From Clytia hemisphaerica (taxonomy: Eukaryota > Cnidaria > Hydrozoa > Leptothecata > Clytiidae), in the NCBI GenBank assembly GCA_902728285.1, contig CACVBU010000616.1, forward strand, positions 1,799,309-1,863,308: a DNA stretch of 64,000 bases, read 5' to 3'. The notes under the pieces were generated by a model. That model was given only the letters and a program-made list of their open reading frames with translations, did not search any database and had not been told where the DNA came from. Positions 21,915 to 32,785 of this stretch are shown here, piece after piece (the stretch's first letter is position 1; each line of letters begins with the position of its first letter). Both the position numbers and the translations under genes were made by a program.

Positions 21915-24900
21915 TTATTTTTCCAATCCCACTACGCATTCTAGAAACCTTACACGCCCATTCAAATACAGTTCTATCAAAGGCTCAAGAAAATATTCTT
22001 TCTCTGTGATATCATCTTCACTCCCATCATTAAACTCGTAATAAACAAAGAAATCAGGGTTTTCAGGGTCTTTACTTTCCTGATCGACATCTGCAACCTC
22101 ACCTTCCCACCATTTATCAATGTTGTCTTCCTCATAGAGGACTTCTATTTTGGAATCGATAAAATCTGATGAAACAATATTTATTAGAGTCAAGTCATCA
22201 CTTAAAAAATCTTCATAGAGGTTAGCAGTACATGTATCATTTCCTTCTGAGTCACAAAGATGATATTGAATGAGAAATTTTGGGTTTTTTACTGCCCGCC
22301 CTACCTGCCGAATGACTACGCCCCTGTGCCATCCAACTTCCTCATCTCTTTCAGTATAATGACAAACAAGTTTTCCAATTAAATCAGAGGGAATAGAAAT
22401 TATCGGTGACTGTGACTCAGAATTTTTTGAAACTCTTTGCTTCTTAGAGATGTTCTTTTTCGAATTTGTCGCCACTCTCTTTTTATTTTTGGTTTGAATT
22501 TTGACACCCACCTTTTGTTTTCCCTGTTTTTTTTCTTTCTTCCCATTAGTAAGTATTTCTTCTTTTCTTTGTTTCACTATTTCAGTTGACAAAGTTACAG
22601 GCTCAGAAAAGTCAAAATTATCAGTTTTTGGTTCCTCATTAGTTTCCATTTCCTTTTCTTCTATAATTTTCAACAGATTATTTTTAAGTTCCTCAATACT
22701 CTTGTTTTTTCCTTGCGATGTAAGAAAGAAAAGAGATTTATGACATATTGTATTCATTTGGAGGACAGTTTTGCGAAAGTCCAATTGGACCTTTAATGAT
22801 TCTCTTTTGCTTTTAGCAGTATCAAGTTTGCCTAGTTCCTTTTCAATAGTTTCTTTGTCAGTCCACAGCCCATTGCACTTCTCTTGAATTTGCACTGTCA
22901 ATTGTTCCTTAAATGATGCTAGGTTTTCTGCTTTTCTTTTTTTTTCAAGTGCTGCTTGTTTAGTTTTTTCTTCTTTTTCATTGTGAATCTGTTGCTTTCT
23001 TTGAAAAAAAAGCTTTTTTTGTTCTTTTACACTTGTTCTAGCTCTCTCCATTACCATCATAAGATCAGACTTTGATAGATTATCCCTCCAGGCTTTTGTT
23101 TTATTCAAATTGAACATGATGATTCCTTCATACACCATGTCTAGTGCTTTTGGTTTAGCACGTTTAAGGTAATCGAGCATACCAAACGTACGCTCGTTTA
23201 GAGCATTTGATGTTGGCACAGCCACTGCTTCTTGGGAAGTTTCCTCTGAAGGATTATCGTATTTGCCTCCAACTAAATGATCTTCTAACATTCTTTTTGA
23301 GACCACAGTGAAACTGGCAAATATCATTTCAAGTAAAGGTTTAGTCATGGATTCATCATGTTCAAATTGAGAAGTCAATGTTTCAAAAATTGTATCCTTG
23401 TGAATGTGTTTAGGAAAGAGACAATCTGAGCCAAATAAGAAATCAGAGGAATCAGCACTCCACTTTTCAAATTTTTCAACCATTTTTTGATAATTCTTTG
23501 ACATATTCAGGGCAGTTTCCGATTCAACCATCTGTCGCCAAAAAGGACCTGTCACCTTTTTATGTATCAGGCCTAAAGCTCTACAACCCACCTTATAAGC
23601 CAAAACATTTAAATCATGATAGACAGCTGTCAAAAGCCTATTCTCATCGTAACATTCAGAAAAAAAGGCTTGAAGTAGCGAATACAGCTGGAATACTCCA
23701 GCTGCATTCAAAAACAAAATATTAAACCTATTGCCTAAAAATGGGTACAGTGGAATTTCAGTAATGTTGTACTCACTTTTTAAAAAGGTGGCAAAGTGGA
23801 CCATACGTCCACTTTTATCACAACCCCTTTCCTGTACTGATTTGCACACTGTTCTAATAGTGCGGAGACACCCTGACTCCCCGTTAGAATAGCCACCATG
23901 AGCAAGGGACCCTACTTTTTTATCTTTATCATAAAGTAAACCCTCCCAAACTTTCAAAGTGGCTTCAGCTTGATCTGCTAGTCCGACAAGATAATGAAGT
24001 CCGCAAAAGAATTCATTTATATTCTTCAACTTTGACTTTTCTTTATCTGTTAGGTTATCCCATCCCTCTATAATTTGTGGTAAAACAGAGGCTCTATATT
24101 CTATAAAGATGTGATTAAATTTTTTTTGAGTGCTGCAGCGGTCACTCATGAGATTTTTTATTGAACCAAAGACTTTGTTGCTGAAAGATTTGTCAGAGGA
24201 CTTTTTAGATAAATCATCAAGGATATTTTGTAAGACTTTCAATTGCATTTCAGCATCCCCTGAGCTTGTCTCTCTCAGGCCAGCATTGAGAGTTTCACCA
24301 GTTTTAGTTGTAATGTCGTATGATAAGTATGAACGACCTTTTTTTGAAGTGCCATCACTATGCAGGGTATTTAGATCAGAAAAGTTTGTTGCAGAATCAC
24401 TTTCAGAAATCTTTTCCCCAGATAAAACATGAACTAAATGTTGTTGTGCAAGATTCCTGGCCTCAAGAAGCATTCCCTTAGCAAAAGTCACCCCCGGTAG
24501 AACAGGAGCATCTCGCTTGGCAATATTTTTAAGTACTGTTCTAATAACCTCCTTTACTTTGGATGTACCCACACCCATGCATAGGAGGTCTTCATAAACA
24601 GCGCGGATGTCAGCATTGTAACACCCTTTATGAAAAACTTTTATTTCATTACTTTTCATCAAATCTTCTAGCTCTTCCTCGGCAGCAAGTTTTTCATTTT
24701 CTAAAAATTTTACATGATCTATCAAAATTTTGATTTCAGCTTTGAGATTTTCAGTATGAGATTGAAAGCCATTTTCATTAGTTTCACCAAGTTTTTTTTC
24801 AAAGTTTAGTACTTTTTTTTTCAAATCATAGCCCCTTCGCCTATATTTGGTAGATTTGACTAGGGCTTTATCTAGTTTGGCATTCAATTTTTGTATGTAT

Positions 24901-25994
24901 TTTTCATTTTCAGAAGTGCTTTCTGCAATAGAAGACTGAAGGGAACTTATCATTTCATTTTTTTCACACAACTCCTCATTTGCCTCGATCACTTTATCCT
25001 TCTGAAGTTTGATACGTTTGTTGACATTACGTGTCGACAAGTGTCCCAACTTTGATAATGCTTTACTTAAATCAGAGGAAGTTTTCTCACTTTCTATCTG
25101 AAGGCATTTAAGTTCATTCAAATACTTAATCTTGTCTTTACTCTCTTCCTTTAAGGCCTCAAAAAGTAGAAAAACTTTGGATTCCAGATCATTATTTTTT
25201 TCTAATAATAATGATATTGTTTTATCAAATTCTTCACGATTGAAAGTTTCATTTCTGGTTTTACCAAGATTTTTGCTGCTCACGGGACTATCATTTGAAA
25301 CAGTTCGGTTTATACCTGAGGGAACAGGAAAAGAAAATGGCTGGTTTGAAAAGGTGCTTAAATTGTTAGCACGCAAACTTTTTTTATCTTCACTTAACTT
25401 TGTTAGAATTTTTTTGAATCTCTCAAAATGATGGACACACTCAGGAAATAAGGGAATCATACATTCATGAAATTTGCTCCAACTTGGAGTGAAATGATCC
25501 ATAAAGTAGGACTTCAACTCTAAAACAATCCCATTTGTGACAACAACTGACTTGTCATCTTTCGTAATTTCAGCGATGGCATTTTTTAGGCAATCCTTAT
25601 CATTCCCATCAATTTGAGCAGAAGTCAACCCGATAGCACTACACATGGGACCAATTTCTAAAGATGATGATAAACTAACATCACAATCATAGAAATCTGT
25701 TATGTAATTTTCAAGACAGTCTTTGTTTTTCGAAATAAACTTCAAAATCTTTCTTCGAAAATTTGTAGGCTTTTTAATAATCAACGAAACGTCTTTATAA
25801 CACAACAAACTCAGGATTGGGACTAGATTTCCAGAAACAGAGAGTGAATTTTCATCAAGGAAAGACAAAATTTCTGAAAAAATTTTATAACTCACCTTAC
25901 TATTTTTATTCCAAGATTCTGGAAGTTGTTTTTCATACACTATATCTTGGAGATCTTTTTTCGAAAAAAAGTTGTTTACATTTGTGGCCGCCAT
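21915..25994 (-). CDS. 1,359-aa coiled-coil, transposase-like protein with Tudor/chromo-like C-terminus
   Basis: One uninterrupted exon. The start is the ATG of AAAATGGCGGCC, the first in frame. Residues about 260-470 form a long charged coiled coil. Residues about 490-960 look like an RNase H-fold transposase core by pattern only. There is a candidate first acidic residue D547 in LHSDGTSKKG, reminiscent of the DGWTS word of hAT enzymes, and a late E934 in NALNERTFGMLDYLKRAKP, reminiscent of the hAT SERxFS word. A Lys/Glu-rich helix follows (about 985-1,060), then a basic linker. Residues about 1,205-1,265 (IGKLVCHYTERDEEVGWHRG) and 1,285-1,350 (IEVLYEEDNIDKWWEGEV) look like two Tudor/chromo-like barrels that could read chromatin or guide integration. 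No terminal repeats or target duplication were found around it, so it may be a domesticated gene or an element with unrecognised ends. Catalysis is not established. Confidence 0.7.
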   Translation of the reverse strand: MAATNVNNFFSKKDLQDIVYEKQLPESWNKNSKVSYKIFSEILSFLDENSLSVSGNLVPILSLLCYKDVSLIIKKPTNFRRKILKFISKNKDCLENYITDFYDCDVSLSSSLEIGPMCSAIGLTSAQIDGNDKDCLKNAIAEITKDDKSVVVTNGIVLELKSYFMDHFTPSWSKFHECMIPLFPECVHHFERFKKILTKLSEDKKSLRANNLSTFSNQPFSFPVPSGINRTVSNDSPVSSKNLGKTRNETFNREEFDKTISLLLEKNNDLESKVFLLFEALKEESKDKIKYLNELKCLQIESEKTSSDLSKALSKLGHLSTRNVNKRIKLQKDKVIEANEELCEKNEMISSLQSSIAESTSENEKYIQKLNAKLDKALVKSTKYRRRGYDLKKKVLNFEKKLGETNENGFQSHTENLKAEIKILIDHVKFLENEKLAAEEELEDLMKSNEIKVFHKGCYNADIRAVYEDLLCMGVGTSKVKEVIRTVLKNIAKRDAPVLPGVTFAKGMLLEARNLAQQHLVHVLSGEKISESDSATNFSDLNTLHSDGTSKKGRSYLSYDITTKTGETLNAGLRETSSGDAEMQLKVLQNILDDLSKKSSDKSFSNKVFGSIKNLMSDRCSTQKKFNHIFIEYRASVLPQIIEGWDNLTDKEKSKLKNINEFFCGLHYLVGLADQAEATLKVWEGLLYDKDKKVGSLAHGGYSNGESGCLRTIRTVCKSVQERGCDKSGRMVHFATFLKSEYNITEIPLYPFLGNRFNILFLNAAGVFQLYSLLQAFFSECYDENRLLTAVYHDLNVLAYKVGCRALGLIHKKVTGPFWRQMVESETALNMSKNYQKMVEKFEKWSADSSDFLFGSDCLFPKHIHKDTIFETLTSQFEHDESMTKPLLEMIFASFTVVSKRMLEDHLVGGKYDNPSEETSQEAVAVPTSNALNERTFGMLDYLKRAKPKALDMVYEGIIMFNLNKTKAWRDNLSKSDLMMVMERARTSVKEQKKLFFQRKQQIHNEKEEKTKQAALEKKRKAENLASFKEQLTVQIQEKCNGLWTDKETIEKELGKLDTAKSKRESLKVQLDFRKTVLQMNTICHKSLFFLTSQGKNKSIEELKNNLLKIIEEKEMETNEEPKTDNFDFSEPVTLSTEIVKQRKEEILTNGKKEKKQGKQKVGVKIQTKNKKRVATNSKKNISKKQRVSKNSESQSPIISIPSDLIGKLVCHYTERDEEVGWHRGVVIRQVGRAVKNPKFLIQYHLCDSEGNDTCTANLYEDFLSDDLTLINIVSSDFIDSKIEVLYEEDNIDKWWEGEVADVDQESKDPENPDFFVYYEFNDGSEDDITEKEYFLEPLIELYLNGRVRFLECVVGLEK

Positions 25995-26040
25995 TTTAGG
26001 AAGTTTGAAACCAATCAGAAATCGAAAAAAGTCAAATTTT
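25960..26040 (-). promoter_or_regulatory. candidate core promoter with YY1-like initiator and CCAAT
   Basis: Reading the minus strand, the start codon sits in CTAAAATGGCGGCCACAAAT, which matches the animal YY1 translation-initiator element (AAnATGGCGGC). About 20 bases upstream is CTGATTGG, an inverted CCAAT box. Together these resemble a short 5'-UTR housekeeping promoter. Inference from sequence only. Confidence 0.4.
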
Positions 26041-26675
26041 TACGTAATGTTTAATCCGAAAAGAAAAAAATATGTCCGACGAAAAAGTCACTTACCAACC
26101 ACTACAAACCTCTAATTTACCAATGAGCAATTTGAAATCAATAAAAAATAACTTCATAGTGTTGAAGAGGAAGCTTTGGGCTTTCTTTTGATACCCGGCC
26201 TCTACACTGAGACCATGAGATTGATACGATAAAATCGGAAATAGTTTTTCAATTTGGAATTACTTCAAGACGACAGCGATTCACTGTGGAGGCCATAGCT
26301 CAAAAGAAAAACAAGAGCTTCTTCTTTCACAAGAAAAAAACCGCAAGTCACGGGACCGAAATGCTCACGCGGAATGGGAACGAGAGTAAAGGTCATTGTT
26401 TTGAAAATCGGGTGCCGTTTCTTTAATGTAAACAAACATTGCGTCCGAGCTTCGAAAATCACTCGTAGCAAAATAACGAAAGGAGCTAAAGACTTCTGGT
26501 TTTTTGCAGTGCAAAGGTGAGTTAATTCTCTTGAGCTTGGAAAAAAAATGTATCTTTTTTTCTTTCTCTATCATAGAGATATTGTTCCCTTAAACCTTTT
26601 TTTGCCTTTTTTTCTCCCGCGCACTTTTTGTCGCGCGTAAATTCTCCGACTTCCGTCATCCCTACCATAAAAACA
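26041..26675. other. intergenic upstream of the 1,359-aa gene
   Basis: Short open frames only. GTAAGT on the minus strand near 26,090 might be a 5'-UTR donor. Nothing else supported. Confidence 0.35.
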
Positions 26676-26859
26676 ATAGACCTTTTTTTAAAGAAGCAGC
26701 CATGTTGAATAATTATGTAGTCCAGCATAAAAGCAATGATACAGCCATACATAATTACTGTATCATGTATATTTTAAAAATTATGCATGGCTATATCATT
26801 GTTTTTATGCTGGACTACATAATTATTCAACATGGCTGCCTCTTTAAAAAAAGGTCTAT
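26676..26859. mobile_element. palindromic MITE, ATAGACC-end family
   Basis: A near-perfect fold-back: the left arm starts ATAGACCTTTTTTTAAAGAA and the right arm is the inverse of ATAGACCTTTTTTTAAAGAG. Each arm has about 58 paired bases including GCAGCCATGTTGAATAATTA. Partial copies lie at 17,464-17,520 and 31,330-31,430. Confidence 0.8.
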
Positions 26860-26888
26860 GCCATGCATAGTTACTGCATCATGCATAT

Positions 26889-26989
26889 TCAGTTAGGGAA
26901 ACCATCCAGGATCCTGCCATTCTATCAGCCAGCAAAAACTGAATGACACTTGTAAACTTAAGTTTCTTACCATTTTCCATCGAAAACAT
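26889..26989 (-). repeat. 100-bp repeat, inverted partner at 32,094-32,183
   Basis: Read on the minus strand this matches 32,094-32,183: TTTCGATGGAAAATGGTAAG, then AAGTTTACAAGTGTCATT, then GGTTTCCCTAACTGA. The two copies face each other 5.1 kb apart. Confidence 0.75.
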
Positions 26990-28787
26990 TACTACTTCCC
27001 AAAGCCGGAGACCAAAGCAAATGATCTTTCTTTTCTTGATGAGGGCGCCCTTTTAGATCTATTGTTAACTCATTTAAAATGGTGGACAGAGTTGCGGAAT
27101 GACGAAGGCGCCCGCTGCTGCTTCGAGGGTGGTAACGCCAAAACGCCCAATATGACCAGCCAACAGAAGGCGAGTTTGTTGACGCGCGAGTTACGTCATG
27201 CACTCCACCGTAGCGAAAGCGCGAATGACATTTCACAATTATAAGAATATATCTATCTTATGTGCTTAAAGGGAACGACGCATGGTATATTTATGAAATG
27301 CTGATCTAACATTGGCACAAACACCCATACGGAGGAGTATTTAGGAGTGCTGGATCATAACAAAAACCAAAAGTGACTTTATTCCAAAAAATATATTCAA
27401 AAAAGTGAATATAATTTACTATAATGTTCAACAACAACACAAAAAGACTTACATAAAACTAGGGTGGTCAGAGGAAATTTCAAACTTAATTGCAGAATAC
27501 CAAACCAAGTTTAATGGAAAGCCATAACCATCAGAAGAAAAATGAGGGGTCATTTACCTTCCAATTCTTTAAAGTTCCAAAGATATTACATTTTGAAGTT
27601 CAGTTTTTCAAGCATTTTCGTGCACGCATCGCCAGCCATTTTGTACCTTCATTACGGCACCAAAAGCGAAAGTGTTTTATGAAAAAATCCGCGCGAGAGG
27701 TTTGGTGCGAGTTTTATTTTCCGTAGATGTAGCTGAAACGGGGGTAATTACACCATAATCTTTCCCTTAGCGCTTGCCACCGGAAACAGCTTGATTCTTA
27801 CTTTTTTCACATTTGGAAAGAAAAAACATTGTTCTTTCTAAAAATTTCACGTTCGATAACAAAATTTGATTTTTTCAATGAAAAAAACGCATTTTAAGTA
27901 CACAATTTGACTTCCTGAAAAATATACGTTGCTCCAACCAACGAACGTGGTACGTCTCAAAAGCTAAACTATTGCGGGGAACGATGCAAAAAATTCCAGA
28001 TCGATAGCTGTTTCGGGTGGCTAGCGCTTTGGATTTTAGAACCCCCGGATAAAGAATTTTGCCGTGCCGCGAACAAGAAGTTTAAAAAAACTCACCCGCG
28101 AGGACTCATTTTCAAATTTTGAAGGAACATGAAGACATGATGTGCTGATTTTTTCTGCAAAAGAAAGCTGAATAAATTCTCTACACTTTGGAAAAAATAC
28201 TAATGTTAAAAGAGGTTTCCTTCCTTGAGATATGTAAGCTTGAATATTTTTTTTCGAAAATCTATGTTTTGTTACTGCCGCATGCCTAAGGTCCGACATC
28301 CCTAATAAAACTGAAAGAAAAAAAGAATGTCCCAAGAATGTCTTTTTCTTTTGAATGAAATCGAGTGTTTCTATTTTTAAATGAAGACATTCTATTGTGA
28401 ATTTATTCGAAAACTTCTTTGCAATCTTTTTGTTTACATTTTGTCTTCATTCACTTTCGTTTACTGTTGAAAACATAACAAAGTTTTAGCTATACTCTCA
28501 AACCACGTATAACTGTCGGTTAAGCCAATCAGCTTTCGGGCTGACATCAGCATGTATTTCAAAGTATACCATGGAACTACCAGCAACTCCGACCCCTACT
28601 ATAAGTATAGCGCTATTCCCTTTAATTCTATTTGACTTTGAGAGCTTCATGGAAGATGAAAAAGTAGAAAGATGAAAAATGCGCTGATTAATTTTTTTTA
28701 AATAGGTCTGTTCTATCATTGTTGAAAGTTGAAGAAATTTCTACCGACGCATAATTTTTTTACAGCCAATTAAAGGCACAGTCTTCT
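26990..28787. other. intergenic
   Basis: 27,000-27,240 is GC-richer and open on both strands for 60-89 codons, but I recognise no domain. The rest (27,250-28,787) is AT-rich without supported exons. Confidence 0.35.
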
Positions 28788-29998
28788 TCTATATTACTAA
28801 ACGTAGAATGTGAGTGAGCCGTGAGGGGGCTATTATGGATTTTTGAGATGGGGGTTCGAGAGCTACGTGACCGATTTTTTGGTCCGATTTTTTGGTTGGA
28901 TGGTTGGGTGGGTGGTTGAAAACGAAAGCGAAAGTGGTCAGGGGAAGAGTGTGGAAATTAGCGTTATTGTGAAGAAGTCGTTGCAGTGCAAATCTTTCGC
29001 AAATTTAAAAACCCACTTTCCCGTGGAAATAATTGACGTTTTTGGGTTTTTTGGGACCCTTGAGGCACAAGGTACCCGATGACCGCAAAAATTTCAAAAT
29101 TCGCGAATTGACCGTTGACAACATTAGGGGTAAAGGGACCCAATGACGTCACAGATTTGAGAAAAACTTCAAAATGCGATATCTCGAGTTTGAAAAGGAG
29201 TTGGAAGGTTTATCTGGTCTCAGATGTGGAAATATGCTACGACACGCTTTGCTCTGAAGGTCGGGCATATTTTAACATCTGAGACCGCTCCATTGGCCCG
29301 CTCCTTTAGAGCTTTAGCGTGGGCGGCCGCCAATACGCCATCGGAATATCAGATAATTGGAAGGTCGGTGACCCCTCATTCGATCGAGAATTTTGTGGAG
29401 AATAAGATGGGAGGGGTTATAAGGCCTGAGTGCGACTTTGAAATTTGGCTGAATTTTTAGGCGTTTTCAGTTGATGACGTCATCAAAACAGGAAAAATGC
29501 GATATCTCGAGATTGGATAGGTGTTGGGAGGTCGTTGACCCCTCATTGGATCGGAAATTTAAAGGAGAATAAGTTGGCAGGGTAAAAGTGGGTATATAGA
29601 AACTTTCAAAAGTAAATGTATTCAAATTGAGGCCATTTTGAGTCCGATGACGTCATCAAAACCTAAAAAATACAATATCTCGAGTTTGATAAGGATTTAA
29701 GCAATGGATGACCCCTCATTGGATCAGAAATCATCGTGAGAATCTTTTGGCTATATGACAAATTGATTTCAGTGAAGTAAAAAATTTATTAAATTTTCGA
29801 TGACGTCATTTAGGGCCCAAATGACGTCACCAAACATAAAATATGCGATTTTTCGAGCTTCGATGAGTGATAAGTGTTAAAATTTCGTTCTTTGGGTTTA
29901 GAACTCAATCTTATTACCCTCCTTACCCAACATCCAAAGAACTTTTGATGTGTTCAACAACACTCTACTCGGCGGGTGCGACGCCGGGTGACGGCTAG
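28788..29998 (+). mobile_element. non-autonomous Helitron, copy 1
   Basis: The 5' end is TCTATATTACTAAACGTAGA and the 3' end is GGGTGACGGCTAG followed by T. A hairpin CGGCG-loop-CGCCG lies about 8 bases before the terminal CTAG. TC start, CTAG end, subterminal hairpin, no inverted ends and no target duplication are Helitron hallmarks. The 1,211-bp interior has no Rep/helicase coding. It carries degenerate repeats of CCCCTCATTGGATC and five perfect TGACGTCA octamers (near 29,142, 29,474, 29,649, 29,801 and 29,821). Confidence 0.85.
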
Positions 29999-30132
29999 TA
30001 TACTTACTATGTTTGCTATATCATCTAGGCAAAAAACGGTAAAAAAAGACACAAACACAATTTTTTTATGAGTGTGGTTATGATTTTTTTTGATTGCGGC
30101 CGCGTACAGGAACTCGCCAAATGTTCCTAACT

Positions 30133-31319
30133 CGGCAAGTACAAAACGCCTACTACCTACTACTTAATACTTACTACCTACTACTTACTACTTACTACCT
30201 ACTCAGTTTGTATACTTTACAGACCAGAACTCTCCTTCGCTTGTTCGAAATCTCTATTCTAAAAAAATTGGTTTTTCTAATATCTGAATGCTAACACACA
30301 AGTCTGTGCTTTATATTTACTTGAAAAAAGTGTTATTTAAAAGAATATTTAGCATATTTACGTAGTGAGTAAATATTCTCTTCGCCTCATATAAGTATAC
30401 TGAAGTATAAAACAAAAGGCCATCTTGATTTTTTCTTTTTCCTAAACCTACTCTCTCTTATGACTCTTATTCGCTCTTATTATAAGAACTTTCCTTTTTC
30501 CTAAACATACTCCCTCTTATGACTCTTATTATAAGACGATAAGAATAAGAAGAATACACGTAAATGTCTAAAAAAGGCTCTGTAATATAAATAGGGGGTC
30601 AATCTATCTCTATCCTATAAATATTTCTTGGAATTGGTTTGCGAAGCTTTTAATATTCATTAACTGTGTTAATATTTTTATCAAAAATTTCATTTCGTCA
30701 ATACTTTGACATGGTCAAATTGACACCTCTAAAACAGCTCTTTGTAGTATTTTCCTACTGAAAATTTCTACCTTGCGATATTGAAAACATCTTATTGAGC
30801 ACAATAAGAATTTTTGCTACATAGGGTAAAATAAAGTCTACAAAGGTCATATTTAACGACCCTGTTAATAGTTTGGTTCAAAAGGGTCATTTTGTCAATA
30901 AATTTCAAAGACATGTCAAAGGATTTTCAGCTAGTACCAAGTGAAACATAGGGCTCTACTTACTTAAAGTATTAACTTTTTAGATTGATCGATTCTTATA
31001 AATAAAACTGACATGAATAAATAAGTGTGCGAAGGAAATATTTTTCTCTTCTACGAAGAAGTGCGTCTGTAAACTTTATAGAAAAAGCGCGGGAAAAAGT
31101 CATAAACAAAATAAAAGAGAGAAAATATTTTGAAGTCTTCAAAGTACGATAAAAGAAGAAGTTTTAACTTTTTTACCACCAAAGTTTCAGATTTTGCTAA
31201 TTTTAACATGCTGAATATTTTAAAGGTAATTTCGAGCCGTTTTGAGCTATTTTACAGTAGGTAGTAAGTAGTAGGTAGTAAGTATTAAGTAGTAGGTAGT
31301 AGGCGTTTTGTACTTGCCG
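30133..31319. mobile_element. 1.2-kb element with 10-bp target duplication (Mutator-like)
   Basis: The ends are inverted copies starting CGGCAAGTACAAAACGCCTA and continuing through a CTACTTACTACC-type repeat for about 65 bp. The identical decamer GTTCCTAACT flanks both sides (30,123-30,132 and 31,320-31,329). A 10-bp duplication fits Mutator-like elements. The interior shows no transposase. The flanking target is itself an old MITE fragment. Confidence 0.8.
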
Positions 31320-31329
31320 GTTCCTAACT

Positions 31330-31430
31330 GATATTGTAATAATTATGCATGGTTTTATCATCATTGTTTTTCTGCTGGACAACATAATTATTCAACAGGG
31401 TGGCCTCTGTGAAAAAAGGTCTATATAGAC
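31330..31430. mobile_element. partial MITE, ATAGACC-end family
   Basis: Matches the right arm of 26,676-26,859 (ATTATTCAACAGGGTGGCCT, then AAAAAAGGTCTATAT). Its other arm is missing. Confidence 0.6.
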
Positions 31431-32352
31431 AGTATCATAAAGAATGTAATCTAATCGCAACACTGATTTCCGAGGGGGTTTAACTAAAGAATCCTGCATT
31501 TCTAAAAATAGACAAAAAGAACGACAAATTTCATAAAAAACGACATATTTCGCCGTCCACAACCCCGACCGAAAGTGACTGTACCACCCCTAGCGATTCA
31601 TTTCTATTTGTTTATCACGGGAAATAACTACATGTGGTCTAAAAGAACGACAAATTACGCATGCGTGTTACAATGCAGGATCCTTTAGAGGAACAGACTG
31701 TCCCTATCCTAGAATCAGTTGAATAATAATCCTTCCTTTAAATTTTAATATATGTCACATTTTTTATATCAGCGCCAAATTTAATACACTTATTAAAAGG
31801 CAGCAAGGTTTTAACATATCCATGCAGCCATGGAATGAATATACCTTCAATGCCACAGATATCTTGGAATAATGGGCAAAATATAGCAACACTGTCAATA
31901 TAATAGCAAAAAAGTAGAGCCAATATCCATCCAAATAATTTGCCAGAATTTGTGCTTCTTGGCTGTTGCTGTTGGGTTGGGAGTGGTTAGCAATAGTTTT
32001 CGCCCATCTCACCAGACAGGTGTACCTAACAAAGCCAACTTTTCACATACCCTAGAATAGCCTTCTGTTTGAAGATGTATATATGTTTCGATGGGAAATG
32101 GTAAGAAACTTAAGTTTACAAGTGTCATTTAGTTTTTGCTGGCTTATAGAATGGCAGGATCTTGGATGGTTTCCCTAACTGAGCGTCCCCCGCCGAAATG
32201 CGTATCAAAGATTAATGCTGCGAAGAAAAAGCGCTGTATCGTTTACTTGACTCGCAAGCCAAAAAATGCACCGCAAAACTTCCAAAGTTATTCATGAACA
32301 AACCTGGCGCTTTTTAATGAATTATCTTTTTCAAAAACAATGAGAAATTGCC
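31431..32352. other. intergenic
   Basis: No gene recognised. Contains the + strand copy (32,094-32,183) of the 100-bp repeat described at 26,889. Confidence 0.4.
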
Positions 32353-32785
32353 TACTCTTAGGTTCCAAATAAACGGGGGGGTTCGAATAAACGGGGGGGT
32401 TGGAAAATTTTCTCGATTTTAATAAACGGGGGGGCCTAATTGCCGGGGGGGGGGTTGGAAATTGTACTTCTGAAACCCAAAAATGTGACCCTCCAAGCGA
32501 TATCAAAGACACGAAATTGTTACCGGCAACGTAGCGGTAACATTATTGCCAGCAAATTGGCGTATAATTTACCGATCTTGCCGATCTGGTTTAAATCATC
32601 ACCGGCAAATTACCGGCAAATTACCGCTCAATGGTAGACCGGCAATCTGCCGGCTAAATTGCCGATCTTCAGCGCGACTTCAGATTTTTGACAGCGGCAA
32701 ATTATCGGCATGAGCTGATTGCGTCACTTATTTCGGCTGCCGTGAGAATAGTTTGCCTCGTTCTCACGAAAAGTAGCCATTTTAG

